A stretch of DNA of 64,000 nt from Omphiscola glabra (GCA_964017045.1 OZ024794.1:3241501-3305500), one strand, 5' to 3'. Positions 47,701 to 57,810 are shown, numbered from the stretch's first letter. Numbers and translations are program-made. The notes: generated by a model not told the origin, from the letters alone.

Positions 47701-49245
47701 GGGAGAGTTAGAAGTAAATGATGGATTCAAATTATAAAAATACATTTACCATTTATTCCAAAATACAAACATTAAATCTTACTAAAACATGCAAAAAAAG
47801 AAACAGAATATGGCAGAAAATAAAAATTAGATTTAATAAGATAATTTTTTCTATAAGTTCGTTTTGATAATTACATGAATATGTTAAAGTCAATCTATAT
47901 ACATAGTTATATATTGTAAAGTAAAGGCTTACTCACCTTGTAAAAATTCTTGCAACATTGCATCAAGCTTGACGTCATGATCAACATAAAGTGGCTTATG
48001 GTCATAAAATTTACAAACAGTACTCAATGGAGTTTTATCATCTGGGTCAATAAGTGCAAGGTCTTTGGTATTAAGTAAATTGACAATGTTGGTTTTCTCC
48101 CCATCGTACACTGGAACTCGAGTGTAGCCATGATGTATAATTTCTGTCATTGTATCAAAATCTAAAATTCTGTTAGCTTCTAACATGTAAACATCCTCAA
48201 CTCTAGTCATAATATCTTCAACACTTTTATTAGTCAATTGAAGAGCACCAGAAATGATGTTTGCCTCATTGTCATGCAACACTCGTCTATCAGCTGTCAT
48301 CCGTATGAGTTCTTGAAGCTTTTCCTTATTATATACTTGCCCCATTTCCTCCCCCAATATTCTGTCCAAAATCAAAGAAATAGGAAAAGATGCTGGGAAT
48401 GTAAGAATCATAAAAAAAACTGTAAGCCAGTAGGTATTGGCACCCACTGCTAATCCATGTCGTGAACAAATAGCTTGGGGCATAATTTCACCAAATATGA
48501 CTATTCCTATTGTTGAACTTATAACAGCAGTTAATCCATTAGTCATATTATCAAATAGAATTGTAAATGTGCTATTGACCATTACATTTCCAAGTAACAG
48601 AGTACAAAGTAGCAGGTTTCCACGCTTACGAAGTGGACCAATACGTTTCGCCCATGCTTTTTCTTTATCTGATCCAACTTTTCCTATTATTTTCAGCTCA
48701 GTTTGATCTAATGACATTAAACCTAAATTTAGACCACTAAAAAGTCCAGATAACATTAACAGTATAATGCACACAGTAATCTGTAACCACAAGGGTAAGA
48801 AAAAAGGACTTGTTTCTTCATTTGGCTCAATACCAATTGTCAACCATTCATCTACTCCTTGATGAACGAGCACAAGATTTTTGTCTTTTATGCAGATATG
48901 AAAATGCAAACCATCTTGATATTCATACGGGGGGATAAAATAAACATTCAACACAGCACTATTTTGAGTGGTATCGGTAACATAAAATTGCGATGATCGT
49001 TCACCAGTGCAACTGGAATTATGGGTGGTAAAGAAAATTTCTGTTCCATTTGTGAGGTCAGTGCCAAGCAATTTTATTTGCAAGTCCTTTTTGGGGTGCA
49101 AAAATAATCTACCACCCACTGAAACATAAGAATTAGTGTCCATGGGCACCAAACCAAACAACGTTTGCGCAATACAAACACAGTAAAGAAGCTGAAACGA
49201 ACAATATATTAAGTACATTTGTCTCAAAACTCCAGCCGTCGCCAT
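37882..49245 (-). CDS. CNNM: CNNM-family Mg2+ transporter (metal cation transport mediator), complete, six exons
   Basis: Exons (minus strand): 49245-47937, 47391-47248, 46464-46339, 45212-45051, 42429-42346, 38786-37882. They sum to 2730 bp, giving 909 residues and a TAG stop. Every junction is GT-AG. Domain order: hydrophobic signal-like N-terminus (res. 1-27); extracellular domain; DUF21/CNNM membrane domain (about 150-315) with [20 protein letters not shown] and [22 protein letters not shown] pair (about 345-475, with [11 protein letters not shown] and [14 protein letters not shown]); cyclic-nucleotide-binding-like domain (about 520-645, with FVLILQG and [10 protein letters not shown]); and an acidic/Ser-rich cytosolic tail. 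The family acts in plasma-membrane Mg2+ efflux/homeostasis. Length is close to vertebrate CNNM2 (about 875). The start at 49245 has A at -3 and G at +4 and is followed directly by the signal segment; an in-frame upstream ATG at 49317 has a weak context. Family assignment is firm; which vertebrate paralogue it matches is not resolved. Confidence 0.95.
39195..39642. repeat. 21-bp minisatellite in CNNM intron 5, about 20 copies
   Basis: Unit TCACCACCTTGACCCTCTTT plus 1-4 variable bases (A, AGG, ATG, GAATG). Confidence 0.93.
39698..40075. mobile_element. Old hAT-like MITE in CNNM intron 5
   Basis: Left end CAGTGATTCCCAAACATG, right end CACACTTTGGGAACCACTG: imperfect inverted termini. Flanking 8-mers GCTTGCAT and GCTTACAC match at 6 of 8 positions, as expected for a worn target duplication. 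No open frame. Orientation relative to an autonomous parent is unknown. Confidence 0.65.
40465..40842. repeat. 52-bp minisatellite in CNNM intron 5, about 7 copies
   Basis: Unit core CACAGGAAAGATGAGTTGGT then AAGGTCATATCAAACTAGTG and AAGTCTTGACAG. A 20-bp CACAGAGTCTTGGTAGCACG triplet follows at 40945-41000. Confidence 0.94.
41380..41564 (+). mobile_element. tRNA-derived SINE, copy 1 (CNNM intron 5)
   Basis: Begins GCTGGGTGGCCGAGTGGTCT: a pol III A box (TGGCCGAGTGG, 41386-41396) of the class II (Leu/Ser) tRNA type. The B box GGAGTTCAATCC is at 41429-41440. The roughly 100-bp body ends near CCCGGAAATGGAGTCCCGA. A copy in reverse orientation at 52659-52841 matches over the whole 185 bp, which defines the element. 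It lies antisense to CNNM. Confidence 0.8.
41888..42092. repeat. 50-bp tandem repeat in CNNM intron 5, 4 copies
   Basis: Unit core GTGTAGTTTTTCATCAATAA then ATTCAAGCTGTCTTAA and the rest. Confidence 0.93.
42346..42429 (-). CDS. CNNM: CNNM exon 5 (cNMP-binding-like domain core)
   Basis: 84 bp, residues 581-608. Acceptor ATTTCAG|GAACAG, donor AATA|GTAAGT. It encodes [19 protein letters not shown] and SYFGKEALN, aligned by family knowledge to the GKVEVEAG...F(E/S)YYG segment. Phase 1 at both ends, so it joins exon 4 only if the authentic donor (or one 102n bp away) is used. Confidence 0.93.
42570..43495. repeat. 22-24-bp minisatellite in CNNM intron 4, about 40 copies
   Basis: Unit GGCCACATAATACTGGCTGA followed by 3-6 G. 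A larger block of about 460 bp, including ATAAAAATAATATTGG, recurs near 42898 and 43303. Confidence 0.92.
43496..44635. other. CNNM intron 4, unique AT-rich part
   Basis: About 1.1 kb. No element or exon recognised. Confidence 0.5.
44636..45070. repeat. 34-bp minisatellite made of the exon 4 end and its 5' splice site, 13 copies
   Basis: On the minus strand each unit carries TTCTACAAG|GTGGGTCGAT preceded by TTTGTTCTCA. The first unit (CTTG at 45051) is the real exon 4 / intron 4 boundary. The next 12 start every 34 bp down to 44639. Eleven of the 13 keep GTGGGT; the two most distal have GTGGAT. Confidence 0.96.
45051..45212 (-). CDS. CNNM: CNNM exon 4 (start of cNMP-binding-like domain)
   Basis: 162 bp, residues 527-580. 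Acceptor TGTTCAG|CTGTTG, donor CTACAAG|GTGGGT. It encodes [19 protein letters not shown] and ends [15 protein letters not shown], then G. The last 19 bases of the exon and its donor are the first unit of a 34-bp tandem array that continues into intron 4, so several equivalent donors lie just downstream. Confidence 0.92.
45213..46338. other. CNNM intron 3
   Basis: About 1.1 kb, AT-rich. No minisatellite of note and no element recognised. Confidence 0.6.
46339..46464 (-). CDS. CNNM: CNNM exon 3 (linker after CBS pair)
   Basis: 126 bp, residues 485-526. Acceptor TTTTCCAG|CTGAC, donor ACTA|GTAAGT. It encodes [19 protein letters not shown] and ends with AFQFLTT, matching the family's TDNR...RKQD linker and the FLAT segment before the cNMP-binding-like domain. 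Phase 1 at both ends. Confidence 0.93.
46690..47040. repeat. 36-bp minisatellite in CNNM intron 2, about 10 copies
   Basis: Unit core TAATGACCTTTGTCCAGAGT then AATTTTATAACAGGTA. Confidence 0.95.
47248..47391 (-). CDS. CNNM: CNNM exon 2 (second CBS motif)
   Basis: 144 bp, residues 437-484. The acceptor is ..ATAG|GGGAT and the donor ATTA|GTAAGT. It encodes [18 protein letters not shown] and then [13 protein letters not shown], the hallmark end of the CNNM CBS pair. Phase 1 at both ends. Confidence 0.95.
47392..47936. other. CNNM intron 1
   Basis: 545 bp, AT-rich, no repeats or elements seen. Confidence 0.6.
47937..49245 (-). CDS. CNNM: CNNM exon 1 (signal segment, extracellular domain, membrane domain, first CBS)
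   Basis: Encodes residues 1-436 plus the first base of codon 437. It ends CAAG|GTGAGT. It holds the whole transmembrane domain in one exon: TM stretches near 150-172, 210-232, 238-255 and 272-295. Potential N-glycosylation sequons (NGT, NSS) lie in the N-terminal extracellular part. CBS1 follows from about residue 345 ([15 protein letters not shown]) and CBS2 begins near 415. Confidence 0.95.
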
Positions 49246-50280
49246 GATTATGTTGTGTTTTGTTTTCAATAACTCGATCTGGACCACTCCGATTATTAGT
49301 CCTATTTTTCTAGTCATATATCGATTACTTTTTTTCCACCTCTTCTCAATCCATACCTACTAGTTTTAACATTTAATTAATATTTTTATTCATTAATTTA
49401 CTCTAAAATCCATGAAGAATGTTAAGTTTACTTTCACCCTTAAATGCTCGTGCAATACTAGTCAATGTGGCATACAAATTTGATTATAGCAGACGCCATC
49501 ATAAATTGCAATATATCATTTTTATTAAAAAAAGTAATTCACAGCATCCGTTTTAGTTTTTTTCAACTGTTTTTGTGTGTGTGTGTGTTCTGGACGTTTT
49601 TTTTAAATTTATTATTATAAATTATTTTAATTATTATTTTTTCATCGTCGATATTTTTAAATAAATTTTTAAAAATCGTAGTTAGTTTGGGTTTCTAGTA
49701 TCGCCCACTAGTTAATGGCATGAAGAAGCAGTGTATGTTTACCTCCGGTGAAAATAAAACATTTCTCCTTTTTTTTTTTTTTTCTTTTTTTTTTATTAAA
49801 TATTAGGGCTACTTTTTTAATGGGCTTCAATCAGACTTTCTCATTTTCCAACGTTTATTAGCTATTCAGTGAAGACGGGTTAAAAGTGATTTCATCCTGG
49901 CTTCACGGGTTGAAATTATAAAATAAACTGAATTAAATTAAATGATGAAATTGTGGGTTTAAGAAAGTAATTTCATAAGTCTTTAAGTTTAAGTCTTTAG
50001 CAACTACACTTAGATCTAAGTTTTATTTTATTTTAGATAATAATTTTAAGAATTAATTTAAAAAGATTGGGTGGAGTTTCTCAAGCACGGGATCCAGCAC
50101 CAAATTTAGTAAACAAAATAATACCCGACAATACCAATTTTCTTAACCATTTTTAAAAATCAGCATGGACATGTTGCACAATTAATGTTTCCAGTGGAAA
50201 ATTTGTTTTGGACTACTTAAGATCTTCTTCAGCGACAAATTCAGATATGAATTACATTGAATTGAAAAGAAATAAACATA
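49246..50280. other. CNNM 5' flank, AT-rich
   Basis: Likely holds the 5' UTR and promoter on the minus strand. Poly-T runs and a short (GT)n tract near 49573. No confident TATA box or transcription start was identified. Confidence 0.4.
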
Positions 50281-50410
50281 TAGAAACTAGGGGTCGCAAA
50301 ACCTGTCGCTTTTGCCAAAACCGGTATTTTCGATATTGAAGTTTACGAATACCGGAATCCCGGTATTTTCGATAAAATGTTTGGTCAAATTTGTTGACAA
50401 ATAAGATAGT
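50281..50410. other. Possible transposon end with ACCGGTATTTTCGAT repeats
   Basis: TAGGGGTCGCAAAACCTGTC followed by CCGGTATTTTCGAT at two places and an inverted AATACCGG between. Resembles DNA-transposon subterminal structure. No partner end found. Confidence 0.25.
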
Positions 50411-51210
50411 ACAAAGATCGGTTGGCTTTCTTTGAACTTGTGACACGTGGTGTGATGGATTTGCACATATCAAAAATTATTGCTATGTGTTGCTTATTTA
50501 TTTGACTTTTTTAAACATTGGCTTGTTGCTGGGTCTGTGTGGGTCTGTGGGGGCGCAGATGGCTGATCTGGCACGAACTATTCAGGCACAGAAGGTGCAG
50601 GGGATGGATGGGACAACTCCAGGTACGTAAGGTGCAGGGGATGGATGGGACAATTCCAGGCACATAGTTAACTCCGACTTTTCTGGCTTGTCTTTTGTGT
50701 TCTGCAGCAGCTGTTCTCTTTGCCTCATGTTGCATTGAGCCCTTGCTGATGCCTCTCTTTGTCCATCAATTTTTAGATATTTTCCCGAATGTTGCGACTG
50801 ACTCTTGCCATTCGAAGGTTCACCCCATCATTTATGTTTAAACTTTGGAACAATGTGCTGCCGAGTTAATAGAAGCTGTTTACAACTTTAAGCCTATCGC
50901 CACTGACTTGTACGCTGGGCTCGCTGTAAGGTTTTCGTGGACTTGACCGGTACAGAACCTCAGTCTTCTTTGTGTCAATAGTAAGAGAGAAGTTTGTGCA
51001 GACATCCGAGAAGATACCAACACTGCCTTGCATATCCGCCATTGATTGAGTCGTCGGCATACAGAAAGTCCCCGAAGTTGTCTGTCCTGACCTTTGGACT
51101 TCACGTTTAGTCTCATGCGGTTAAATTCTTTACGATCAGTTCGGTACCTAATGCCTATTCCAATGTCTTCCTCTCTGAAAGTGCCAGACACCATTGTTGT
51201 GAACTGGATT

Positions 51211-51612
51211 TGTTATGAATGTTTGGTAGGGCGAGTTGTCGATCTTGTGAGTGTTTTGTAAGTTGTACATCGTGAGGTCTGAGTGGGAAGTTGATTCGTG
51301 TTGAGCTTCAGTGTATGCTGGGTGGGTGTGTACAGATATAAAAGGCAGTGTGTGAAATGATCGTTAGTTGTGAGCTTTCAGTTGAAAGGAATTGAGAACT
51401 TAGTTGAGAGAGTCCAGAGTGGATCGTTAGTGTAGTCAAGAGTCGAGTAGTTAGAGAGATAGTAGGTTAGTTATAAAGTCACTGTAGTTCTTGTTGCCTG
51501 AGTATGCTGTGTTCTGCGAGATGTATTTGTGTAACAAGTGGATTGTTTAGTATACAGAAATAAATACATTGGACGCTGTTGTTTTGATCTTTATTGTGAA
51601 CCTGGTGTGACA
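51211..51612 (+). mobile_element. Probable solo LTR inside the LINE
   Basis: TG...CA-bounded, about 400 bp: starts TGTTATGAATGTTTGG, TATA box TATAAAAG at 51337-51344, poly(A) signal AATAAA at 51559-51564, and ends GGTGTGACA. It interrupts the RT region of the minus-strand LINE. No clear target duplication was found (GGATT against GGTTA), and a 38-bp tandem array follows directly, so the right boundary is uncertain. Confidence 0.45.
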
Positions 51613-51797
51613 GGTTACAATTGTTAACATTAAGAGAAGACAACGTGACAGGTTACAATTGTTAACATTGAGAGAAGACAACGTGACAGGTTACAATTGT
51701 TAACATTAAGAGAAGACAACGTGACAGGTTACAATTGTTAACATTAAGAGAAGACAACGTGACAGGTTACAATTGTTAACATTAAGAGAAGACAACG
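51600..51797. repeat. 38-bp tandem repeat (about 5 copies) next to the LTR-like segment
   Basis: Unit core GTGACAGGTTACAATTGT followed by an AACATTAAGAGAAGACAAC half. The first unit overlaps the presumed LTR end, so the array probably grew from the LTR/flank junction. Confidence 0.85.
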
Positions 51798-52658
51798 AAA
51801 GAAGGCCGTAACATTTCGTTACCCTAGACAACGTTAGCCCGCCACAACCATGCCCATGCTTAAAAGTGTAGGGCGCAAACTTGTTCGACGCCATTAGACA
51901 CAGATTAAGACAACTCTCAATTTCCCGGAGCCCAGCCATCGAATCGTTACATCATTGAAATTAACTTTAGGACCTTCTCTACATAGGTGGAGAAGAGGTC
52001 AACATTTTATGCCTGACACTTTTCCTGCAGCTGTCTGGCCCCAAACACCTTATCCGCGCTAGGAGTAGACCCATCTCAAGATGTTGAATTGAAACAGTTT
52101 GGGAGGATTCTAGGGAGTCTATAATGTATGCCACGGTAGTTATCACAGGATTGACAGTTTCCTTTATGTTTGTACAAGTGGACAATTTCATTAAAATCCT
52201 TTGGTATCTTCTCTTGCTGACACTAAACAGGAACAGCCTTTCATTCAGAGCTGTTTGGAATGAGTCATTACTCGAGAGAAGGCGTATAGCGATTTGTTGC
52301 GTCTTCTTTAAGGTTGCGGGGGAGGGTCCTCCGGGAGTCAATTAATGGCTTCGTCATTGACGGATGCTGTATGAGTCTTTCCTTGGAATTGAATTTGTGA
52401 AGTTGTAAAGACGGTCTTTTCCCAGCACAGCTTGGTTACGTCACAGCTTGGTCCCAGAGTCAAAGAGTGGATTCGAGACGTTCTTCCAGAGCATTCATAA
52501 ACTTTTTTGTGTATTGGTCTTGCTCTTCAGTCAGGATTATTATTCTAGGATTATAAGCTGGTTCCCAAATGCAAATCGCGTCTCTCCACGCCGCTGGCTC
52601 ACCCAGGGGAACATCATGTGGATGATACAGCTTGACACAAGTGGCGTCGCAGGAGTTG

Positions 52659-52841
52659 TCGGAACTCCATCTCCGGGTTTGAATTCAGAGTGTCCTTCTC
52701 TTAGAAGAGTTGCCCTACAAGGTTAACTATACGTCCCATCGTGGTGCTGGTGATGTTTTTGCTTGACTGGGCTTTGGTGGGGATTGAACTGCAGACCATC
52801 AACTTGAGATTTGCTCAGTTTAGACCATTCGGCCACCCAGC
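52659..52841 (-). mobile_element. tRNA-derived SINE, copy 2 (inside LINE endonuclease)
   Basis: Reverse complement matches copy 1: GCTGGGTGGCCGAATGGTCT (A box with one change), CAGTTCAATCCCCACC (B box), and the same body to GGAGATGGAGTTCCGA. Its 5' end abuts the endonuclease sequence of the decayed LINE right after LLIINII, so it was inserted into the LINE. Confidence 0.8.
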
Positions 52842-53679
52842 TTTCCAAATGATATTAATAATTAGCAATTCTTTTAAAGCAAGTCTGGAGCAAGAGGAGA
52901 CCGCTACTGTTGCATGGTCCACTCTATGCTTTCCCAGTGCCCGATCCCAGGCCATGGGATCACGGCAAAACTGAGCATTGAAGTCACCAAGAATTATAAG
53001 CTTGTCCTGCCTCGTAGAACTTGGTCTTTACTTCATCTGGGTTGTCATTGTTGGAGTGATGACAGTGAGGTGTTTTCTTCTAGATAAGAGAGGGGGTTTC
53101 ATTGTCATTATCCCAGCATTGACTCCTCTTGGAAGACAAGCCAGCATGTTAATCAGTGCAGATTTGACCAACCCCAGCCTAAGCTAAGTTTCTCGCTGCC
53201 TCCACCACTCCAAAAAAAGTATATCATGCGCGCATCTGGCAGAGTTCGCAATGTCTACCTTGTACCTAACTATAATAGTTTATTTCCAATAAGTGCTGTT
53301 CTGCTCTGCTGTGTCTATCCACGTCGTTATTGTCCTGAAGAGTGTGCACATTCCAAGTACTAATTTTTAGTTTTAGTCGGATAGTTTTGATCTTATGTTT
53401 TGACTTTTTAGACTTTTTAAAGTTTCAATTGGAATTTTGACCGCATGCATAGGGTCCCATCCAACTGCGGTAGGCCGGATTTGGGAAGGGTGGAGCAGAC
53501 AATGTTTAGGGCACCTTTTCTAGCTCTTTCCTCATGCCATGCAGGTGAGCTGTGCTGAGAGCGTCTCAGTCGTTCAGAGGGCTTCCGGTCACCACTACTG
53601 GTCATTTACAGTGATGAACCACCATATGACCTGAGCCACTAGTAGGTTTGCAACTACGGCGTCCAGTGTAACCACTCCT

Positions 53680-54465
53680 GCCACATCGACACCTACACAT
53701 CGCCACCTACACATCGCCACCTGCACATCGCCACCTACACATCGCCAGCTACACATCGTCACGTACACATCACCACCTACACATCGCCACCTACACATCA
53801 CCACCTACACATCGCACCTAAACATCGCACCTAAAAATCGCCACCTACACATCACCACCTACACATCACCACCTACACATCGCACCTAAACATCGCACCT
53901 AAAAATCGCCACCTACACATCACCACCTACACATCACCACCTACACATCGCACCTACACATCGCCACCTACACATCGTCACGTACACATCGCCACCTACA
54001 CATCGTCATCTACACATCACCACCTACACCTCGCCACCTACACATCGCCACCTACACATCGCCACCTACACATCGCCACCTACACATCGCCACCTACACA
54101 TCGCCACCTACACATCGCCACCTACACATCGCCACCTACACATCGCCACATGCACATCGCCACCTACAAATTGCCACCTACACATCGCCACCTACACATC
54201 GCCACCTACACATCGCCACCTACACATCACCACCTACACATCACCACCTACACATCACCACCTACACATCGCCACCTACACATCGCCACCTACACATCAC
54301 CACCTACACATCGCACCTAAACTTTGCCACCTACACATCACCACCTACACATCACCACCTACACATCACCACCTACACATCACCACCTACATATCGCACC
54401 TAAACATCGCCACCTACACATCACCACCTACACATCACCACCTACACATCACCACCTACACACAG
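53680..54465. repeat. 14-bp minisatellite, about 55 copies
   Basis: Unit CACCTACACATCGC or CACCTACACATCAC. Blocks with the CGCACCTAAACATCGC variant recur at about 53810, 53880, 54305 and 54395. Confidence 0.95.
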
Positions 54466-54717
54466 CCACAGGACTTTGTAGATGTTACAAGAGTACTAGA
54501 ATGGATGGAAATTTAAATGACTTGCACTTTGACTTGGATTTAGCGAGGAAGAGTTGCGCGGCTTGTCAACCTCACTCTCCCGCCGAACGCCATCTGAGTC
54601 AAGCAACAAGACAAGATGGCTTGGGGACGGGCTTGGGTGCAGTGACTAATTCAGAATTTAATAATTACATTTAAACACACTTGCAAATATATTATATACA
54701 CATGCAATTCTCTAAAA

Positions 54718-54800
54718 TAGTGGTCCCCAAACTTTTTGTCTCGTAGACCACTAGCTGTTTTTCGGTTTGTGGCAGACCCCCTCCTTACCTGATATTGATT
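54718..54800. mobile_element. hAT-like terminal fragment
   Basis: TAGTGGTCCCCAAACTTTTT followed by GTCTCGTAGACCAC looks like one end of a hAT-type element. I did not find a matching inverted end between here and 57 kb, so it may be truncated. Low confidence. Confidence 0.35.
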
Positions 54801-55426
54801 TTTTGCAAATTCATTTAACTTCAAAGGTATTTTTGAAAGGCGGTAGAGTGCTACTCACTTTGAAAGATTTATATTTATAACGGTAGTGAAGTGTAGTGTG
54901 AAAAACTTTTTTTTTAAATGTTACGTTTTATACATTTATTAACTAAATTCAAATTAAAACGAACCAAATTAAATTTTACTTTCTGTTAGTATCTTCATTC
55001 CAAGATATTCACTAGGGTGGCTCTTAACTAGCAGTAATTTTGAGAAAGTTAAAATTTTGCTGCTCCCCACACCCTGTTTCAAATCAACAACAACAACAAA
55101 CGAAAAATCTGTGCACAATTTCCATCTCAATCAGACAACTGTTAGGCGATCCTCAAACGACTTGAAGCTGGAACATAAATATTCATAAAAACCTCATTCA
55201 GTTATACAAAATATACCAGTGAAAATATATCCATTAACTAAAATTAAGTTAAGATAAAATAATATGAGATAAGATAAGATGATATAAGAAAAGATATTCG
55301 TCCAACGATGGTGGTACCATCAGCAAGTTTGATGATTGGAACTACATTGATTGGGATCTGGATATCATTGATCACAAAGGGCTTATAAGTTAACTGTAAT
55401 AATGATACACACTGCCGTGTTTATAT

Positions 55427-55633
55427 TCACCTGTCAATAACACTAAACGAACACACTGGATAAATTAGTAAGTAAGTATTTCTCTGCTGAGCTTCAAAGA
55501 CAATGGTAATGCCATTGTGACAACCAGTCATGTTGGCAGCACTGTCACCGTCACTTACAGTCATATTATGACTTCCCGTGGCGGCATTTGTAAAGTTAGT
55601 TTTTAAATTACCGGTACCGATAACCTTTGACAT
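55427..55633 (-). pseudogene. Possible hAT transposase fragment
   Basis: Minus-strand frame contains SDGDSAANMTGCHNGITIVF followed by an IYPVC segment. This recalls the D-x-A-x-NM-(S/T)-G-x-(H/Y)-x-G motif and the following (I/V)PC-x-AH region in hAT transposases of the DUF4371/ZMYM type. The His-rich part is lost and flanking frames are not recognisable. Could be chance. Confidence 0.35.
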
Positions 55634-56900
55634 TAGAAATGTTTATGTTTAAATTTAAAAACACGATAGGCCCAAAGATTGTCTCATTCTGTATCACGCA
55701 GACCTTTGTCTCAATATAAAATATTATATATTAGTAATTAGGAAGCAACCTCGAATCTTTTCATATCACATTTAAATTAAGCGATTTCCATTAAAAAAAA
55801 ATATTTTTAAAAAAGGAAATCGCCATCATTGTTTTTAAGAACCCCAACGTGTTTTAATGATTTTTGGGGTCTTGTTTTTGTTGTTTTTATTTAGCTTTGT
55901 ATAAGTATACAGTATATTCTTATAACGTATATTATTAATATTATATTTTAGTATTAGGAATTATTAGGAAGAAATTTTGACTCTTTTTCACAGTTTGTTG
56001 GTCACTATTTATCCGAGTATGGTATTTTTCTAAACTCAGAAGAATTAAAAGTCAGTGAATTAAAGAGCACAAGGGAGGTTATCTGCACAGTGTGTTCTCA
56101 GCATCGAAAGTGCTCAATTAAATGTGACGTGGTTCAAACTTTGGATCATTTATGCTCTTGAGTGTCTGAGAAAATTGTGGTAAAAATGCATTTCCTTTTA
56201 CATATTAAATTTAAATTAGGAAAAAAAAACGTTTAAGGATAAGTAATATTTGTTTAGTGCTGCATTGTAGTTAGACTTAGACATTGCCATCTTAAGAACT
56301 CTTTCCCATGAAATAGTTCTTGTGTAGTAGTTTTTGTAATAGGCTTGTGTAATATGTGCAAGTGCAAGATGGGGCATCTACAAATGCAATGTGCCCTACT
56401 TTTCTGTATACATTAAATTTAAATATATTACAGTATATCTACTAGTGTCGTTTTATTAATTTAACAGGGGGGGGGGTGTAAGGGGCCTCAAAGTATCAAA
56501 GATGACAATGGCAACATTTGGCGTGCTTCTTCAAAAACCATGTATTAGCATTCATGCTAGGGATTATGTTTAATGGCTTCAAATTAAAAATATGTGTGGT
56601 GATTATTAAAGTAAATGTTCACAAGTTATTTTCCCCACTGAGACGAAGGCCTAGCTTAGAAGGGTAGTAGAGCTATTCACCAATATATGTATACAACTAT
56701 TCATCTTGCGAACCATCCCACGGTGAGTTCTACGTTATTACAACTTCTTAAAACGTAACCCGAGTAAACCGACATACACTCACACAAAGGACTAACACAG
56801 TTCTTACAAAACAAAACATGCATTCAGTTAAAGTGACAAACATTTGTTACGAAACAAAACATGTATTCAGTTAAAAGTCATCAACAAGTTTTTATGTTAC
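55634..56900. other. AT-rich, nothing recognised
   Basis: About 1.3 kb with poly-A/T runs and a poly-G run near 56467. No credible gene or element. Confidence 0.5.
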
Positions 56901-57020
56901 TCATTTTTTAATTGATGTTAAGATTCTCTTGATAGTTTCTTTTGATTTGTAAAAATATCTTTCTGTCTTTATTTTGTAAGGGCCTGTCTCCATCCAGTCA
57001 GTTTCATCCAGATCGGGATT
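56901..57020 (-). CDS. Possible terminal exon of an unidentified gene
   Basis: A pyrimidine-rich tract with a good acceptor (TATTTTTCAG|AATCCC) precedes 39 open codons ending TGA: NPDLDETDWMETGPYK...KIKTERYFYK, ending RILTSIKK. Composition looks protein-like and not repeat-derived. The nearest upstream donor on this strand is at 58570 (AAAG|GTAGGT). Joining gives a 55-residue frame from ATG at 58618 in phase 0. Neither the partner exon nor the product is recognised. Confidence 0.35.
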   Translation of the reverse strand, partial: NPDLDETDWMETGPYKIKTERYFYKSKETIKRILTSIKK

Positions 57021-57092
57021 CTGAAAAATAAAAGGATATGGTATTTTATATTACAAGTATATCCATTCTATTACACTGTGTCCAAATCATCA

Positions 57093-57810
57093 TCATGAGG
57101 TCCCGTAGTCCTTCGACCGTTGGGGCGCCACAGATGACATGTACACTATTCTTCTCCATTCCTCTCGGTCTTCTGCCCTACGCATAGCATCGCCTAGTTG
57201 TAAACCAGCCCATTCTTTGATATTATCTTCCCATCTTTTTCTTTGTCTTCCTCTTCTTCTCCCTCCTCTAGTAGTGCCCTGCAAGATCTCTTTGGCGAGC
57301 CCTTGTTTCTGGTCACGTGGCCATACCACTCAAGTTTGCGCTTTTTAACAGACAGGAGGTCATCGTATTGCCCAATGGCCTGACGAATCCTTTCTTTTAT
57401 TTGCTCATTGGTGATGTGGTCTCTATAGCAGATGCCAAGAATGCCTCTGTAACATCTCATCTCCATCGCCTTTATTTTCCTTTCAAGTTCTGCTGTTAAT
57501 GTCCAGGACTCACAGGCATAAAAGAAAATGGAGAGGATTAATGAGCGCATCAGCCTGATGTTGGTGCTGGGGGCTATATTTTTGTCGTTCCATATTTTCT
57601 TGAGCCTCTTTAGTGCTGTCGTGGTCTGCGCAATCCTGGCCATTAATTCGGGCCTGGAGCCTTGTTCCGATACTATTGCTCCGAGGTACAAATACATCCA
57701 GATTAGTCATGAATCATTCATCACGTTGACTAATGTTAGCAGCTTGACACTGACACTTATCTCCACTTTACAACTGGGCATGTCAATCACCGATTGTTGT
57801 ATCATGTGAA
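57093..57810 (-). mobile_element. LINE 3' fragment, second family, frameshifted
   Basis: Minus-strand reading: MPSCKVEISVSVKLL, YLGAIVSEQGSRPELMARI, AQTTTALKRLKKIWNDKNI, YACESWTLTAELERKIK, RCYRGILGICYRDHITNEQI and RKLEWYGHVTR. After a frameshift near 57310 it continues KEILQGTTRGGRRRGRQRK and RWEDNIKEWAGLQL. This is the post-RT tail of a non-LTR retrotransposon. It differs from the other LINE here (no zinc-finger tail, different wording). Confidence 0.85.

Larger units (their letters stand above)
50511..53230 (-). mobile_element. Degenerate non-LTR retrotransposon (LINE): endonuclease, RT, C-terminal zinc-finger tail
   Basis: Pieces in LINE order on the minus strand. (1) Endonuclease at about 53220-52852: MTMKPPLL..., then DKLIILGDFNAQ and LKELLIINII. 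(2) RT start at 52345-51960: PKDFNEIVHLYKHKGN, QSCDNYRGI, RQLQEKCQ and NVDLFSTYV. (3) RT middle at 51194-50866: EDIGIGIRYRTDRKEFN, then NFSLTIDTKKTEVLY. (4) Tail at 50735-50511: QHEAKRTAAAEHKRQARK, then a worn His-rich finger. Stops, frameshifts and internal deletions make it non-functional. It is interrupted by a SINE (52659-52841) and by an LTR-like segment (51211-51797). Clade not assigned. Confidence 0.8.

Noticed and set aside
49246..49317. Upstream in-frame ATG of CNNM at 49317
   Set aside because: Weak start context (T at -3), and it would place 24 extra residues before a good signal segment; the ATG at 49245 has a strong context.
53417..53605. 62-codon minus-strand ORF (MTSSGDRKPSERLRRSQ...)
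   Set aside because: Lies just upstream of the LINE endonuclease and may be LINE 5' sequence, but I could not match it to that family, so it is not annotated.
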